Below are positions 7,128 through 16,118 of a stretch of 64,000 nt of DNA, one piece after another. Below the pieces are notes generated by a model. That model ran no database searches. It was not told where the DNA came from and worked only from the letters and a program-made list of their open reading frames with translations. The DNA lies in assembly GCA_949425635.1 (NCBI GenBank), contig CASPWD010000009.1, positions 1 through 64,000 on the forward strand, in the 5' to 3' direction. The stretch's first letter is position 1, and each line of letters starts with the position of its first letter. The DNA is from an uncultured Bacilli bacterium (GTDB lineage Bacteria; Bacillota_I; Bacilli_A; RF39; UBA660). The position numbers and the translations under genes are program-made.

Positions 7128-8835
7128 GCATTTCACCTCCAGTTAAACTCATTAAATCCTTATATATAGCTGTAGACTTAATACTTGAATTTTTTTCAAT
7201 CGTTCTTTTTAAGGAAGCTAATTGATCATCTATATAACTTATATGCATACCAAAGCCACGTTTGTTCACTTCATTAACATCATAATCAATTAGACTATTT
7301 ATTAATACTTTATGGCTATTTAAGTAATTCAATAAATAAGATATTCTACTAACTCTGTCGCGATTAATATGTTCAAATTCCGCAAGATTGTTATTATTTA
7401 GAATACTCATACTTCTTTTCATTAAAACCATTTCATTGGTGAGAATAGATACTAAGCGAGCAAAGATATCGAATTGTTGCTCTAAAGGAAGGCTATTAAC
7501 ATTTATAGTGTTTAGAATACCATTTTTTATATCACTAACAAAGTAATCATAAAATATTTTATCTATATCAATTTTTTTAGTACTTCTTGATAGATTTTTA
7601 TTATTAATAACTAGTTCCATAAAAGTTTTACGAGTTCCGTTACTATTATAGATATATGTCAAAATTGGCTTTTCTCCTAGAATGTCTGGGTGTTTTCTTA
7701 TTATATCATCCATCATTTTAACATTATAATATTCTTTAGGCATTCTCTTAACAGTATCTCTTTTATTAGCTAAGGCGTCTTGATAGAATACACTTATATT
7801 TTCACTTATAATATTATTAATTTCTTGCTTACGATTTGGGGCATACTTTGTAAGTAATTTTTCAACTATTCGCCAACCATAAAGATTCGCATCTCTTTCA
7901 ATTTCATTGTGACGATAATTAACATTGTATTCATTAAAGCTCTCTTTACTTAAATAAGTACGAAATATATTTGTTCTAATATATTCATATGATTCATATG
8001 ATAAATCATTTATTGAAGCTCTATATGCTTGAGAACTATGCCTAGCTTCATGACAAATAGTTTGCATAAATTTAGCAATGCTTGGAATACCAGGAATTGG
8101 TGAAACGTTACGATTTACTAAATCTTTGTTGACTGAGATTGCCCCTGTATTACCATAAGATGTTCCATAGTTTCTAGATGAGTAACTTTGGCCATCTAAA
8201 CTTGTATTAGTTAAATAAATTTCGACTGGTGGAATATGGAGATCACGTCTTGCTAGCTCGGCAGTATATTTTAAAATAAATTCTTTGGCAAGAAGACTAT
8301 TTAGATTAGGAGTATTTAAAAGGATGGAATACATGGTATCTAAAACTCCTATCATTTTTTGATCTTCTGTTCTGATGTTTTTACTTAAAAATTTTAATAA
8401 AATATTTTTTTCGTCTTGGGTAGTCGATTGATTATTTATTATTTTATTATAAATTTCACGACATTTTTTAGAAGTTGATTTTTTATATTCTGAGATTTCG
8501 CGAAGTTGTTCTGGTGTAAACAATACTATAGCTATTTCTTGTTGAAATAATAATGACTCAAAAACTATTTCTGGCATTTGCTTAAATGTAGAAAAAAGAT
8601 AATCGCGATATTTGGCAACTAATTTCTGATTTAAAGACGAAGGATTTTTTAATAAAGTATGAGCAAGGAAGTTATCAAAAGCATCAAAAAGGACTAAGTC
8701 TTCGCACTTTGTTACAAAAGATGGATTATTACGATTTATTTTGGAATTTAAATATTCATTATAGCTCGCATTTCTTAATATATCTTGGCAATTTTGATTG
8801 TCAATCATATCCATTAGTCTTTGATTAAATACCAT
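7111..8835 (-). CDS. large protein with zincin-type HEARH motif, unknown family
   Basis: A 574-residue soluble protein without signal peptide or membrane segment. Residues 262-266 are HEARH, fitting the zinc protease motif HExxH, and EIERDANLYG at 311-320 offers a third ligand Glu about 45 residues later, as in gluzincin-type peptidases. The preceding block (LHIPPVEIYLTN and GAISVNKDLV) would fit the strand that runs before such an active site. The flanking regions are helical and charged with no recognisable domain. ATG with GAGTGG. First gene of a three-gene run with the two small unknown genes downstream. A metal-dependent protease role is inference. Confidence 0.6.
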   Translation of the reverse strand: MVFNQRLMDMIDNQNCQDILRNASYNEYLNSKINRNNPSFVTKCEDLVLFDAFDNFLAHTLLKNPSSLNQKLVAKYRDYLFSTFKQMPEIVFESLLFQQEIAIVLFTPEQLREISEYKKSTSKKCREIYNKIINNQSTTQDEKNILLKFLSKNIRTEDQKMIGVLDTMYSILLNTPNLNSLLAKEFILKYTAELARRDLHIPPVEIYLTNTSLDGQSYSSRNYGTSYGNTGAISVNKDLVNRNVSPIPGIPSIAKFMQTICHEARHSSQAYRASINDLSYESYEYIRTNIFRTYLSKESFNEYNVNYRHNEIERDANLYGWRIVEKLLTKYAPNRKQEINNIISENISVFYQDALANKRDTVKRMPKEYYNVKMMDDIIRKHPDILGEKPILTYIYNSNGTRKTFMELVINNKNLSRSTKKIDIDKIFYDYFVSDIKNGILNTINVNSLPLEQQFDIFARLVSILTNEMVLMKRSMSILNNNNLAEFEHINRDRVSRISYLLNYLNSHKVLINSLIDYDVNEVNKRGFGMHISYIDDQLASLKRTIEKNSSIKSTAIYKDLMSLTGGEMHGPHK

Positions 8836-8908
8836 AATACCACTCTATTCTTTTAATATTATACCATGGTTATTTTAGTCAGTCACTAATCTATTATTAT
8901 TCTTGTCT

Positions 8909-9682
8909 TTATTTAACTAACCTTTTCATATTTTCGAGGGCTGTTTTTTCAATACGTGATACCTGAGCTTGCGATATATTCAATTCATGACTTAGTTCTG
9001 TTTGTGTTTTACCTACAATATATCTATTATAAATAACATCATATTCACGAGCTTTTAAATTGTCCATCGCTTTACGAAGAGATATTAAAGTTTCTTTATC
9101 GTACTCTTCTTTTTTATTGGCAATTTGGTCTAGTAAATAGATTGTATCACCGCCATCATTATATATCGGCTGATAAATACTTACAGGTTCTTTTAAGGAA
9201 GTTAAGGCATATGAAATAAAGTATTCTTCTATCCCTAGTTTAGAGGCAACCTCAGCATTAGTTGGTTCAACACCATTGGCATTGTAATATTTTTCCTTAT
9301 ACGCTAATATTTTATAAGCTATATCTTTAGTTCCTCTACTTACTCTAATTGGTGTTGCATCACGATAAGCACGCAATATTTCTCCTTTAATTAAGAATAC
9401 AGCGTATGTACTAAAGCAAACATTTAGAGATAAGTCGAAATTATCTATTGCTTTTATTAAACCAATACATCCTATTTGAAACATATCATTAATATTATCT
9501 TCTGTTGTTTTAAACCTTTTTAAAATACTAAGGACTAATTTTAGGTTTCCCTCTACTAGAAGGTCTTTTGCATAGGTATCGCCATTTTGATATCTTTTAA
9601 ATAATTCAATCATTTCTTCATTCGTATATGTTTTTAATTCACTTGTATTAATTCCAGGTATTGAGACTTTTTTGTTATACAT
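8909..9682 (-). CDS. sigG: RNA polymerase sigma factor, sigma-G type
   Basis: A 257-residue sigma-70 family factor with regions 2, 3 and 4. The N-terminus (SIPGINTSELKTYTNEEM) matches the conserved sigma-G leader. Region 2 carries DMFQIGCIGLIKAIDNFD and FSTYAVFLIKGEILRA; region 4 ends in a helix-turn-helix (TQTELSHELNISQAQVSRIEK). Sigma-G directs late forespore genes in spore formers. Sigma-F is the closest alternative, but the leader favours G. AAAGGAGC precedes the ATG. It is not next to sigE or spoIIGA as in Bacillus. Confidence 0.85.
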   Translation of the reverse strand: MYNKKVSIPGINTSELKTYTNEEMIELFKRYQNGDTYAKDLLVEGNLKLVLSILKRFKTTEDNINDMFQIGCIGLIKAIDNFDLSLNVCFSTYAVFLIKGEILRAYRDATPIRVSRGTKDIAYKILAYKEKYYNANGVEPTNAEVASKLGIEEYFISYALTSLKEPVSIYQPIYNDGGDTIYLLDQIANKKEEYDKETLISLRKAMDNLKAREYDVIYNRYIVGKTQTELSHELNISQAQVSRIEKTALENMKRLVK

Positions 9683-9774
9683 AAATAGCTCCTTTCAATA
9701 CATATTAAGGAGTTTTTAAAAAATTTTTATTCATTTATTTTGGCATTTGCTTTACTTTCTCTATACTTGATTTG

Positions 9775-9802
9775 TTGAAAACTTCATAAAAAAGACTATA
9801 AT
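9775..9802 (+). promoter_or_regulatory. dxs promoter
   Basis: TTGAAA at 9775-9780 and TATAAT at 9797-9802 with a 16-base spacer, 35 bases before the ATG at 9838. Confidence 0.6.
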
Positions 9803-9837
9803 TGATTATATGACATTTGATTTAGGAGAAATTATAT

Positions 9838-11688
9838 ATGGAAATAAGTAACATCAAGAATCCTAATTTTTTAAAAAAGCTTGATAAACAAGAGTTAGAA
9901 GATTTATGTGAAGAAATTAGGACTTTTATTATTGATAATGTATCAGAAACTGGAGGACATTTAGCTAGTAATTTGGGTGCTGTTGAGTTAACTGTAGCTT
10001 TGCATTATGTTTTTAATTCACCTTACGATAAATTTATTTTTGATGTAGGTCATCAGTCTTATACACATAAGATACTTACGGGTCGTGCTAGTGAATTTGG
10101 AACATTAAGACAGCTTGGTGGTATTTCTGGTTATCAAAAAAGATGCGAAAGCGAACATGATCCATTTGAAGCTGGACATACTTCTACTTCTATTGCTGCT
10201 GCGTTAGGATTTGCATATGCAAGAGACCTTAATAAAGAAAAGTATGATTGTTTAGCAATTATTGGTGATGGTTCATTAACTGGAGGATTAGCTTTTGAAG
10301 CTTTAAATAATATAGAAAACTTAAAATCTAAAGTAATTATTATTTTAAACGATAATGAAATGTCTATTTCTAGGAATGTTGGTGGACTAAGTAAGTTCTT
10401 AAAAGGAATTAGAATGAGCTCTTCTTATGATTTGGCTAAAAAAAGTTATAAAGAAATTTTAAGTTTAACAAAGATTGGGACTAAAATTTATAATACTAGT
10501 TCTAAAGCTAAAGATGAGTTTAAGAAAAAAATAAATAGTAATATATTTACTAATTTAGATATTGATTATTTAGGGCCAATAGATGGTCATAATATTGATG
10601 AACTAATTAAGGCTTTTGGTAAAGCAAGGGATTCTAAAAATTCGATATTAGTTCATGTTATTACAAAGAAAGGTAAAGGATACTTGCCTGCTGAAGAAAA
10701 TAGTAGTACTTGGCATGGTGTTGGACATTTTGATAAAGTAAATGGAACTTTACCTAAAAGCAATAAGCCTAGTATAAGCGAAATTGTGAGTAATACAGTT
10801 CATGAATTTATGGAAAAAGATGAAGATATTGTTACAATAACACCCGCGATGATTGGTGGAAGTAAGTTAGAAAAAATATTTGCGGATTTTCCAAATAGAA
10901 GTATTGATACAGGTATTACAGAATCTTTTGCAACAACACTAGCTTGTGCAATTTCCTTAAATAACAAGAAAGTATTCTTACCTATTTACTCTTCTTTTTT
11001 ACAAAGAGCTTACGATAATATAAATCATGATATTGCTAGAATGAATGCACACGTTGTTATCGGAATAGATAGAGCTGGGATTGTTGGTGAAGATGGAGAT
11101 ACACATCATGGAATATTTGATATCAGTTTTTTAAATAGTATTCCTAACCTAGTTATTGCAATGGGTAAAGATAATGAAGAAATTAGGAATTTATTGTATA
11201 CAGGATTTTATAAGCAAGATAGACCTTTCTGTATAAGATATGAAAGAGCTTCAATGGAATTTAGTAAGACTCCTTTTAGAGAGATTAAAGTTGGAACTTG
11301 GGAATATTTACAAAAAATTGAAGATTGCAAGAATACTATTGTTAGCTATGGAACGGATGTTACTAAAATCTATGAAGAATTTAAAGATAAAAATGTTAAC
11401 ATCGTTAATGCAAGATATATTAAGCCAATTGATAAAAATATATTAAAAGAACTGATTGCAACTAATCAAAAAATCTATGTATATGAAACAAATATTAAGA
11501 CGAATGGTTTAGGTACTAATATTTTAGAGTATTTCAATTACAAAGAAGCTCCTAATAAAGTCAAACTTACTGGAATAGATAATTCCTATGTTAAACATGG
11601 GAATGTTGAATTGTTAAAAAAGCAAATTAAGTTAGATATTGATTTTATTAAGGACGATATAATTGAGTACTTTAATTTAGAAAAGTAA
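9838..11688 (+). CDS. dxs: 1-deoxy-D-xylulose-5-phosphate synthase
   Basis: A 616-residue thiamine diphosphate enzyme that condenses pyruvate and glyceraldehyde 3-phosphate, the first step of the MEP isoprenoid route. The early motif GGHLASNLGAVELTVALHY and the ThDP/Mg motif IGDGSLTGGLAFEALNN are present. The transketolase pyrimidine domain follows (DTGITESFATTLACA), then the C-terminal domain. Length matches the family. TAGGAGA precedes the ATG. The gene stands alone; no other MEP genes are visible in the window, but its presence implies undecaprenol and other isoprenoids are made by MEP rather than mevalonate. Confidence 0.95.
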   Translation: MEISNIKNPNFLKKLDKQELEDLCEEIRTFIIDNVSETGGHLASNLGAVELTVALHYVFNSPYDKFIFDVGHQSYTHKILTGRASEFGTLRQLGGISGYQKRCESEHDPFEAGHTSTSIAAALGFAYARDLNKEKYDCLAIIGDGSLTGGLAFEALNNIENLKSKVIIILNDNEMSISRNVGGLSKFLKGIRMSSSYDLAKKSYKEILSLTKIGTKIYNTSSKAKDEFKKKINSNIFTNLDIDYLGPIDGHNIDELIKAFGKARDSKNSILVHVITKKGKGYLPAEENSSTWHGVGHFDKVNGTLPKSNKPSISEIVSNTVHEFMEKDEDIVTITPAMIGGSKLEKIFADFPNRSIDTGITESFATTLACAISLNNKKVFLPIYSSFLQRAYDNINHDIARMNAHVVIGIDRAGIVGEDGDTHHGIFDISFLNSIPNLVIAMGKDNEEIRNLLYTGFYKQDRPFCIRYERASMEFSKTPFREIKVGTWEYLQKIEDCKNTIVSYGTDVTKIYEEFKDKNVNIVNARYIKPIDKNILKELIATNQKIYVYETNIKTNGLGTNILEYFNYKEAPNKVKLTGIDNSYVKHGNVELLKKQIKLDIDFIKDDIIEYFNLEK

Positions 11689-11742
11689 TTTTTAAAAAAA
11701 GATTATACATTTGATTTTTAGTCAAATGGCTTTCAAGTTTTT

Positions 11743-11772
11743 ATTCTGATTATTTTTAATCAGAATTTTTTA
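11743..11772 (+). terminator. dxs terminator
   Basis: ATTCTGATTA and TAATCAGAAT form a perfect 10-bp stem with a four-T loop, followed by a T run. The rest of the 285-base gap to glmS shows no gene. Confidence 0.8.
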
Positions 11773-11936
11773 TTGTATAAAGCATTAAATGAATAAAATA
11801 ATATCTGAAGAATTAGTAGTATGACTTTTTTTAATTAGAAATCTGAATTACTTATAATCGTACTTTATAGATTTGTCTATTTTTGGATGCTGTTATAATT
11901 TTAAATTATATTTGTATAACTATTCGATATACATGC

Positions 11937-11961
11937 AAAAAGAAGAATAGCTTGGCTATTC
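11937..11961 (-). terminator. glmS terminator
   Basis: On the minus strand GAATAGC and GCTATTC form a 7-bp stem with a three-base loop, followed by TTCTTTTT. Confidence 0.75.
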
Positions 11962-11973
11962 TCCTTGTAATAT

Positions 11974-13758
11974 TTATTCTACAGTAACACTTTTAGCAAG
12001 ATTTCTTGGTTTATCAATGTCACAACCATTTAGTTTAGCTACATAATAAGCTATAAGTTGGCATTTAACCATTACTAGAACACTTCCTACTAAATCATGT
12101 AATTTAGGAATCATTATTACTTTAGTATATAAGTCTTTATCTAGAACTTCTTCATTTGTTATGATGTAGCTCTTAGCTCCACGAGCACATACTTCTTTTA
12201 CATTGCTTAAAGTTTTTAGTCTTATATCATCATCAGTAATTATACTTATAACTGGTGTTCCTTCTTCTATTAAGCTTATTGTACCATGCTTTAACTCTCC
12301 AGCGGCATAAGCCTCACTATGTAAATAACTTACTTCTTTTAATTTTAAAGAGGCTTCCATCGATAATGCATAATCAACTTTTCTTCCAAGATAGAAAACG
12401 TCTTTATTTTGGTAGATAGAATTTGCTATCTCTTCTGTATCTTTCGTGTCACTTAGTATTTCTTCAATTAATGCATCTATGTTTTCGTATTCTTCAACAA
12501 TACTTTCGTCTAAGACATTATTTTTTAAGCCAAGATATAACGCTATTAGAGATAACATCATTAGTTGACATATATAAGCTTTCGTTGTAGCTACAGCTAC
12601 TTCGACACCTGCTTTTATATAGAGAACTCGATCTGCTTCACGAGCTATTGAAGAACCGACTACATTAACAATTGCTAATGTATCTATTCCCTCTTCTTTG
12701 GCTTGTCTTAATACAGCTAGAGTATCTGCTGTTTCGCCACTTTGGCTAATTAATATTATTAAATTATTTTTACTATAAACATGCTCTGTATAACGGTATT
12801 CTGAAGCTATATCAACGTTAACACGTTTTTTGCCATATTTAGTAATCAGACTCTTTCCTACTAAGCCAACATGATATGCACTACCACATCCTACGATGTC
12901 TATTTCGTCATATTTTTCTAAGCCACTCATTTTTTCATTCAAGTTATCTAAATTATAAATATATTCTTTTATAGTATCCATAATTACTTTAGGTTGTTCA
13001 TATATTTCTTTTAGCATAAAATGTTCATAGCCATTTTTCATTGCAGCTTCTTGGCTGCCTTCAAATGTTAATAAATTTTTAGTAGAAACATTTCCGTCTC
13101 GATCATAGATAACTATATCATCTTTCGTTAATTCCGCAAATTCGTCATTTAAAATCAAATAATACATATTAGTATATTCTAATATTGCTGGGACATCACT
13201 AGCTATAAAGTTGCCATCTTCAGATACGCCAATAATAAGAGGACTATCTTTGCGTATAGCATATATTTTGTCTTCGCCTTCGACTAGGATTCCTAAGGCA
13301 TAGCTTCCTACTAAAGTATCTTTTAATTTTACTAAGACTTTTAACATGTCTTTTTCTTCGCTATAAAGTTTATCAATTAAAGCTGCTACTACTTCGCTAT
13401 CTGTTTCACTAACAAATTTATATTCTTTTAATTCAGCTTTTAATGATTCATAATTTTCAACAATACCATTATGAACTAAAGTTATTTTACCAACATGATG
13501 AGGGTGACTATTTACTTTACATGGTTTTCCATGAGTAGCCCACCTAGTATGACCGATTCCTGTATAACTATCTTCATTTAATTTAATACTTTCCTTTAGA
13601 TTAGCAATTCTTCCTTGCTCTTTTTTTATTTCAATTTCTCCGTTAATGATATAAGCAATACCTGCACTATCATAACCTCTATATTCAAGTGATTCTAAAC
13701 CACTTATTATTTTAGGTATACATTTGTCTTTTCCTGTATATCCAACTATTCCACACAT
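11974..13758 (-). CDS. glmS: glutamine-fructose-6-phosphate aminotransferase (isomerizing)
   Basis: Starts MCGIVGYTG, with Cys2 becoming the N-terminal nucleophile of the glutaminase domain, so the ATG at 13758 is right; an upstream in-frame ATG at 13773 falls on the ribosome binding site and would bury that Cys. 594 residues. Glutaminase motifs: GYDSAGIA, HTRWATHG, HNGIVENY. Two SIS sugar-isomerase domains follow, with SQSGETADTLAVLR and the end DKPRNLAKSVTVE. It makes glucosamine 6-phosphate for the cell wall. Expression is predicted to be controlled by the glmS ribozyme upstream and by a hairpin over its ribosome binding site. Confidence 0.97.
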   Translation of the reverse strand: MCGIVGYTGKDKCIPKIISGLESLEYRGYDSAGIAYIINGEIEIKKEQGRIANLKESIKLNEDSYTGIGHTRWATHGKPCKVNSHPHHVGKITLVHNGIVENYESLKAELKEYKFVSETDSEVVAALIDKLYSEEKDMLKVLVKLKDTLVGSYALGILVEGEDKIYAIRKDSPLIIGVSEDGNFIASDVPAILEYTNMYYLILNDEFAELTKDDIVIYDRDGNVSTKNLLTFEGSQEAAMKNGYEHFMLKEIYEQPKVIMDTIKEYIYNLDNLNEKMSGLEKYDEIDIVGCGSAYHVGLVGKSLITKYGKKRVNVDIASEYRYTEHVYSKNNLIILISQSGETADTLAVLRQAKEEGIDTLAIVNVVGSSIAREADRVLYIKAGVEVAVATTKAYICQLMMLSLIALYLGLKNNVLDESIVEEYENIDALIEEILSDTKDTEEIANSIYQNKDVFYLGRKVDYALSMEASLKLKEVSYLHSEAYAAGELKHGTISLIEEGTPVISIITDDDIRLKTLSNVKEVCARGAKSYIITNEEVLDKDLYTKVIMIPKLHDLVGSVLVMVKCQLIAYYVAKLNGCDIDKPRNLAKSVTVE

Positions 13759-13766
13759 AAAAATTT

Positions 13767-13790
13767 CCTCCATACTAAAAAATATGGAAG
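13767..13790 (-). promoter_or_regulatory. hairpin sequestering the glmS ribosome binding site
   Basis: On the minus strand CTTCCATA (13783-13790) pairs over eight positions, one G-U, with TATGGAGG (13767-13774), which contains the glmS Shine-Dalgarno sequence. The loop is eight bases. If formed, ribosome access to the ATG at 13758 would be blocked. Confidence 0.55.
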
Positions 13791-13799
13791 AATATTCTT

Positions 13800-13917
13800 T
13801 GTTATAATGTTGATTTTACTTTTTGAAATATTCTTAACGACTCCATTAAACCGTAGTAATATCCGCCGAATCTTTCGATAATCACTAAACCTCGTCATCC
13901 TTGTAGGACCTGGCGCT
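13800..13917 (-). ncRNA. glmS ribozyme / glucosamine 6-phosphate riboswitch
   Basis: The minus-strand leader contains the glmS ribozyme core in order: AGCGCCAGG, ATGACGAGG, ATTATCGAAAGATTCGGCGG, followed by the P3/P4 region. By homology with known glmS ribozymes self-cleavage falls between A at 13917 and G at 13916. Binding of glucosamine 6-phosphate drives cleavage, after which the 5'-hydroxyl mRNA is degraded, giving feedback on cell-wall sugar supply. The 3' boundary is approximate. Confidence 0.9.
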
Positions 13918-13959
13918 AACTTATTATTTACTCTCCTTTTATATAATAAGCTTTATTAT

Positions 13960-13989
13960 ATTATATGGGTTCTTTATATAAAAAGTCAA
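13960..13989 (-). promoter_or_regulatory. glmS promoter
   Basis: On the minus strand TTGACT (13984-13989) and TATAAT (13960-13965) with an 18-base spacer. Transcription would start near 13953, about 36 bases before the ribozyme cleavage site. Confidence 0.7.
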
Positions 13990-14021
13990 AAAAAATACTC
14001 TACCTTACGTAAAGGCGAGTA
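13990..14021 (-). terminator. lysR terminator
   Basis: On the minus strand ACTC-CCTT and AAGG-GAGT halves form an interrupted stem around TACG, followed by eight T residues. It overlaps the -35 side of the glmS promoter. Confidence 0.6.
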
Positions 14022-14027
14022 AAATAT

Positions 14028-14912
14028 TTATTTATTGGATAGAATGTTTACAAATTCTTTTGATGAACTTGTTAAAGTTGCTTCATTATAAATTACATTT
14101 ATTATTTCTTTTGGTAGTTCACAATCGAGATTTATTTTAGATAGATTATTTGCTTCTGCTACTTTTACAGGCATATAACCAATCCCTATTCCATCTTTTA
14201 CATATGCAACCATAGTTTCTATTTCATCAACTTCCATTATTGGATTGCTTATAATTCCTCTAATTGTCATTTTTTCATCTAAAATTTTTCTTTGTTTATT
14301 TTTCTTAGAAGGCAATAAAACATTATTTTTCATCAAATCATCAAGGTTCGTTATTTTTAATTCTCCTAGAACTTCTTTATTATAAGTAAAGCAGTATTCT
14401 TCAGTTGTAAATTCAAATACTTTTAAGTCCTTATTCGTTTTATTATCACCAGGCATGATAAGTAAATCTAGAGAATGTTGGTTAAATAATTCATACAATG
14501 TTGATTCATCATTATTTACAAATTTTACAACAATATTTGGATGATCTAACATAAAACGCTTTATATATTCATTTAGATAATAAATGCTAATATACGTCGG
14601 TGTTCCAATCGTAATTGTTCCTTTCGTAAGTTCCTTACCCTCTTGAAGTTCTCTTTCTCCTAGCATTAAATAGTTATATGCTTTTTCTACATAAACTAAT
14701 AAGTCTTTGGCTTCTGGAGTCAATTCAATACCCCTATTTGTACGATAGAAAAGTAATGTATTTAGTTCATATTCTAAATTTTGAATATGCTTTGAAATTG
14801 CTGGTTGTGATATATGAAGAGTTCTTGAAGACTCAGAAAAGCTTTTAGTTTTTGCAACAGTGTAAAAAACTCTATATAAATTTAAATTTAAGTTATTACA
14901 TGGTAGTGCCAT
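14028..14912 (-). CDS. LysR-type transcriptional regulator
   Basis: The ATG at 14912 has a strong AAAGGAGGG at good spacing, so it is preferred over the ATG at 14936; the product is 294 residues. N-terminal winged helix-turn-helix: FYTVAKTKSFSESSRTLHISQPAISKHIQNLE. The C-terminal effector domain (about 90-290) has the periplasmic-binding fold of the family, with GTITIGTPTYISIYYLNEY and LDLLIMPG. No operon partner; the target genes are unknown. Inverted and direct repeats of ATAACT just upstream of its promoter are candidate autoregulatory sites. The CysL/CysB-like general architecture does not reveal the ligand. Confidence 0.88.
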   Translation of the reverse strand: MALPCNNLNLNLYRVFYTVAKTKSFSESSRTLHISQPAISKHIQNLEYELNTLLFYRTNRGIELTPEAKDLLVYVEKAYNYLMLGERELQEGKELTKGTITIGTPTYISIYYLNEYIKRFMLDHPNIVVKFVNNDESTLYELFNQHSLDLLIMPGDNKTNKDLKVFEFTTEEYCFTYNKEVLGELKITNLDDLMKNNVLLPSKKNKQRKILDEKMTIRGIISNPIMEVDEIETMVAYVKDGIGIGYMPVKVAEANNLSKINLDCELPKEIINVIYNEATLTSSSKEFVNILSNK

Positions 14913-14938
14913 AAAAAGCCCTCCTTTTAATGACATTT

Positions 14939-14966
14939 ATTATATACTTTTTAATTCTTTTGTCAA
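14939..14966 (-). promoter_or_regulatory. lysR promoter
   Basis: On the minus strand TTGACA (14961-14966) and TATAAT (14939-14944) with a 16-base spacer. Confidence 0.7.
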
Positions 14967-14970
14967 TACT

Positions 14971-14990
14971 AGTTATAACTAAAAATAACT
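14971..14990. promoter_or_regulatory. palindrome and repeat upstream of lysR, operator candidate
   Basis: AGTTATAACT is a perfect 10-bp palindrome directly upstream of the lysR -35, followed after four bases by a second ATAACT copy. LysR regulators usually bind imperfect dyads upstream of their own promoter, so this is a plausible autoregulatory site. Confidence 0.35.
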
Positions 14991-15034
14991 ATTCTATAAT
15001 AAATTGTTATAGTAAAGAGAGCTTTTTCTTCTAG

Positions 15035-15066
15035 AAGAAAAAAAGATACTACTAGTTAGTATCTTT
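15035..15066 (-). terminator. terminator of the thioredoxin-like gene
   Basis: On the minus strand AAAGATACTA and TAGTATCTTT form a 10-bp stem with a five-base loop, followed by a T run. Confidence 0.85.
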
Positions 15067-15090
15067 ATGTATTTTATTGTATCATAGATT

Positions 15091-16050
15091 CTAAAGATTT
15101 TCATCCAACCATCTTTTTAAGTTTTCTTCGTTCATAGCACCTCTAACATCGGCTACTACAATGCCATCTCTGATTACAAAAATTGTTGGTGTTGATTTGA
15201 AAGCATAGTATGTTCTAAATCTTGTTACATCATCTTTAGACATACTCGTAATATTAAGACGATAGATAGTCTTTCCTAAATCATTGAATACTTCATCAAT
15301 TACTGGTTCAAAAGTTATACAACTATAACATGTAGTACTAGCTACTAAAACTATCATGTCTTCTTTATTTAAGGCTTTCTTTTCAAAATCTGATAAAGTT
15401 ATTGTTTCGATATTTTCATATTTAATATCTTTTATCAAATCGGAATTTTCTGAATCCTCTACATCTTCTTCTTTTTCATACTTTTCAGAAGCTTTAGCAT
15501 ATATATTACTATTTAAAGTTTCCTTAATTCTTTTAGACTCTGCTATTTGGTCAGTTACATATTTTGCTGTAATACCTGCTACTGCTAACATTGCTATAAC
15601 TAAAATTATAATTATTACTTTTCTTGCCTTGCTTCTTTTTATTACTCTGTCATCTAAAACTACTTTATCTTCTTCTAATTTATTTACGACATCACTTAGA
15701 TTTTTACTTTGTGTACCATCAAAAATAATTGTTTTCTCTAATAAGATATCTTTTTCTTCTTTAGATATTTTTTCTACTTCTTTTTCGATTTTATTTTCTG
15801 GTTTAACATTTGTTTTTTCTACTTGCTTTTTTGGAAGTTCAGAAGTCGCAGTTTTCTTTTTTGTAGTTGATGGTGTAGTTTTCTTCTTTGTTGAGGTTGT
15901 GTTTGTTTTTCTAGTTCTTGTTCTTGTGGCAGATGCTGACTTTGATGCACTTGTTTTTTTAGTCGATGATTTTGTCGCTGTTTTTCTTTGTGTAGTTTTT
16001 GCTTTAGCTGTTTTTGTATTATTCTTTTTCTTTGTTTCTTTTTCTTCCAT
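15091..16050 (-). CDS. membrane-anchored thioredoxin-like protein with Lys/Thr-rich tail
   Basis: 319 residues from the ATG at 16050 (AGGTGATAAAA upstream; an in-frame GTG at 16059 is less likely). Residues about 1-90 are low-complexity, rich in Lys, Thr and Ser with repeated KKT/TTK units, and would be basic and disordered. One membrane helix follows (KVIIIILVIAMLAVAGITA). The C-terminal 100 residues form a thioredoxin fold with active site CYSC (in VASTTCYSCITFEP) and the cis-Pro in STPTIFV. The topology puts the basic tail in the cytoplasm and thioredoxin outside. A disulfide redox or sensing role is likely; CYSC rather than CGPC argues against a general thioredoxin. Confidence 0.75.
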   Translation of the reverse strand: MEEKETKKKNNTKTAKAKTTQRKTATKSSTKKTSASKSASATRTRTRKTNTTSTKKKTTPSTTKKKTATSELPKKQVEKTNVKPENKIEKEVEKISKEEKDILLEKTIIFDGTQSKNLSDVVNKLEEDKVVLDDRVIKRSKARKVIIIILVIAMLAVAGITAKYVTDQIAESKRIKETLNSNIYAKASEKYEKEEDVEDSENSDLIKDIKYENIETITLSDFEKKALNKEDMIVLVASTTCYSCITFEPVIDEVFNDLGKTIYRLNITSMSKDDVTRFRTYYAFKSTPTIFVIRDGIVVADVRGAMNEENLKRWLDENL

Positions 16051-16095
16051 TTTTATCACCTATTCTTCTTTTTTATTTTATCATTTTTATTGAAA

Positions 16096-16118
16096 TAAAA
16101 AAAGACTTATTTAAGCCT
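16096..16118 (-). terminator. terminator overlapping the cyclophilin stop codon
   Basis: On the minus strand AGGCTT and AAGTCT form a stem (one G-U) followed by seven T residues. The stop codon lies inside the hairpin. Confidence 0.65.

Noticed and set aside
9683-9780. Sigma-F/G-type promoter before sigG
   Set aside because: A GTATA is present, but no convincing -10 partner at the right spacing, so I do not call it.
15023-15044. TTTTTCTTCTAGAAGAAAAA palindrome as an operator
   Set aside because: It overlaps the T run of the adjacent terminator and is low-complexity; more likely part of the transcription end.
15356-16093. Long 245-codon frame rich in Phe and Val opposite the thioredoxin-like gene
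   Set aside because: It arises from the Lys/Thr-rich low-complexity coding on the other strand; no start signal.
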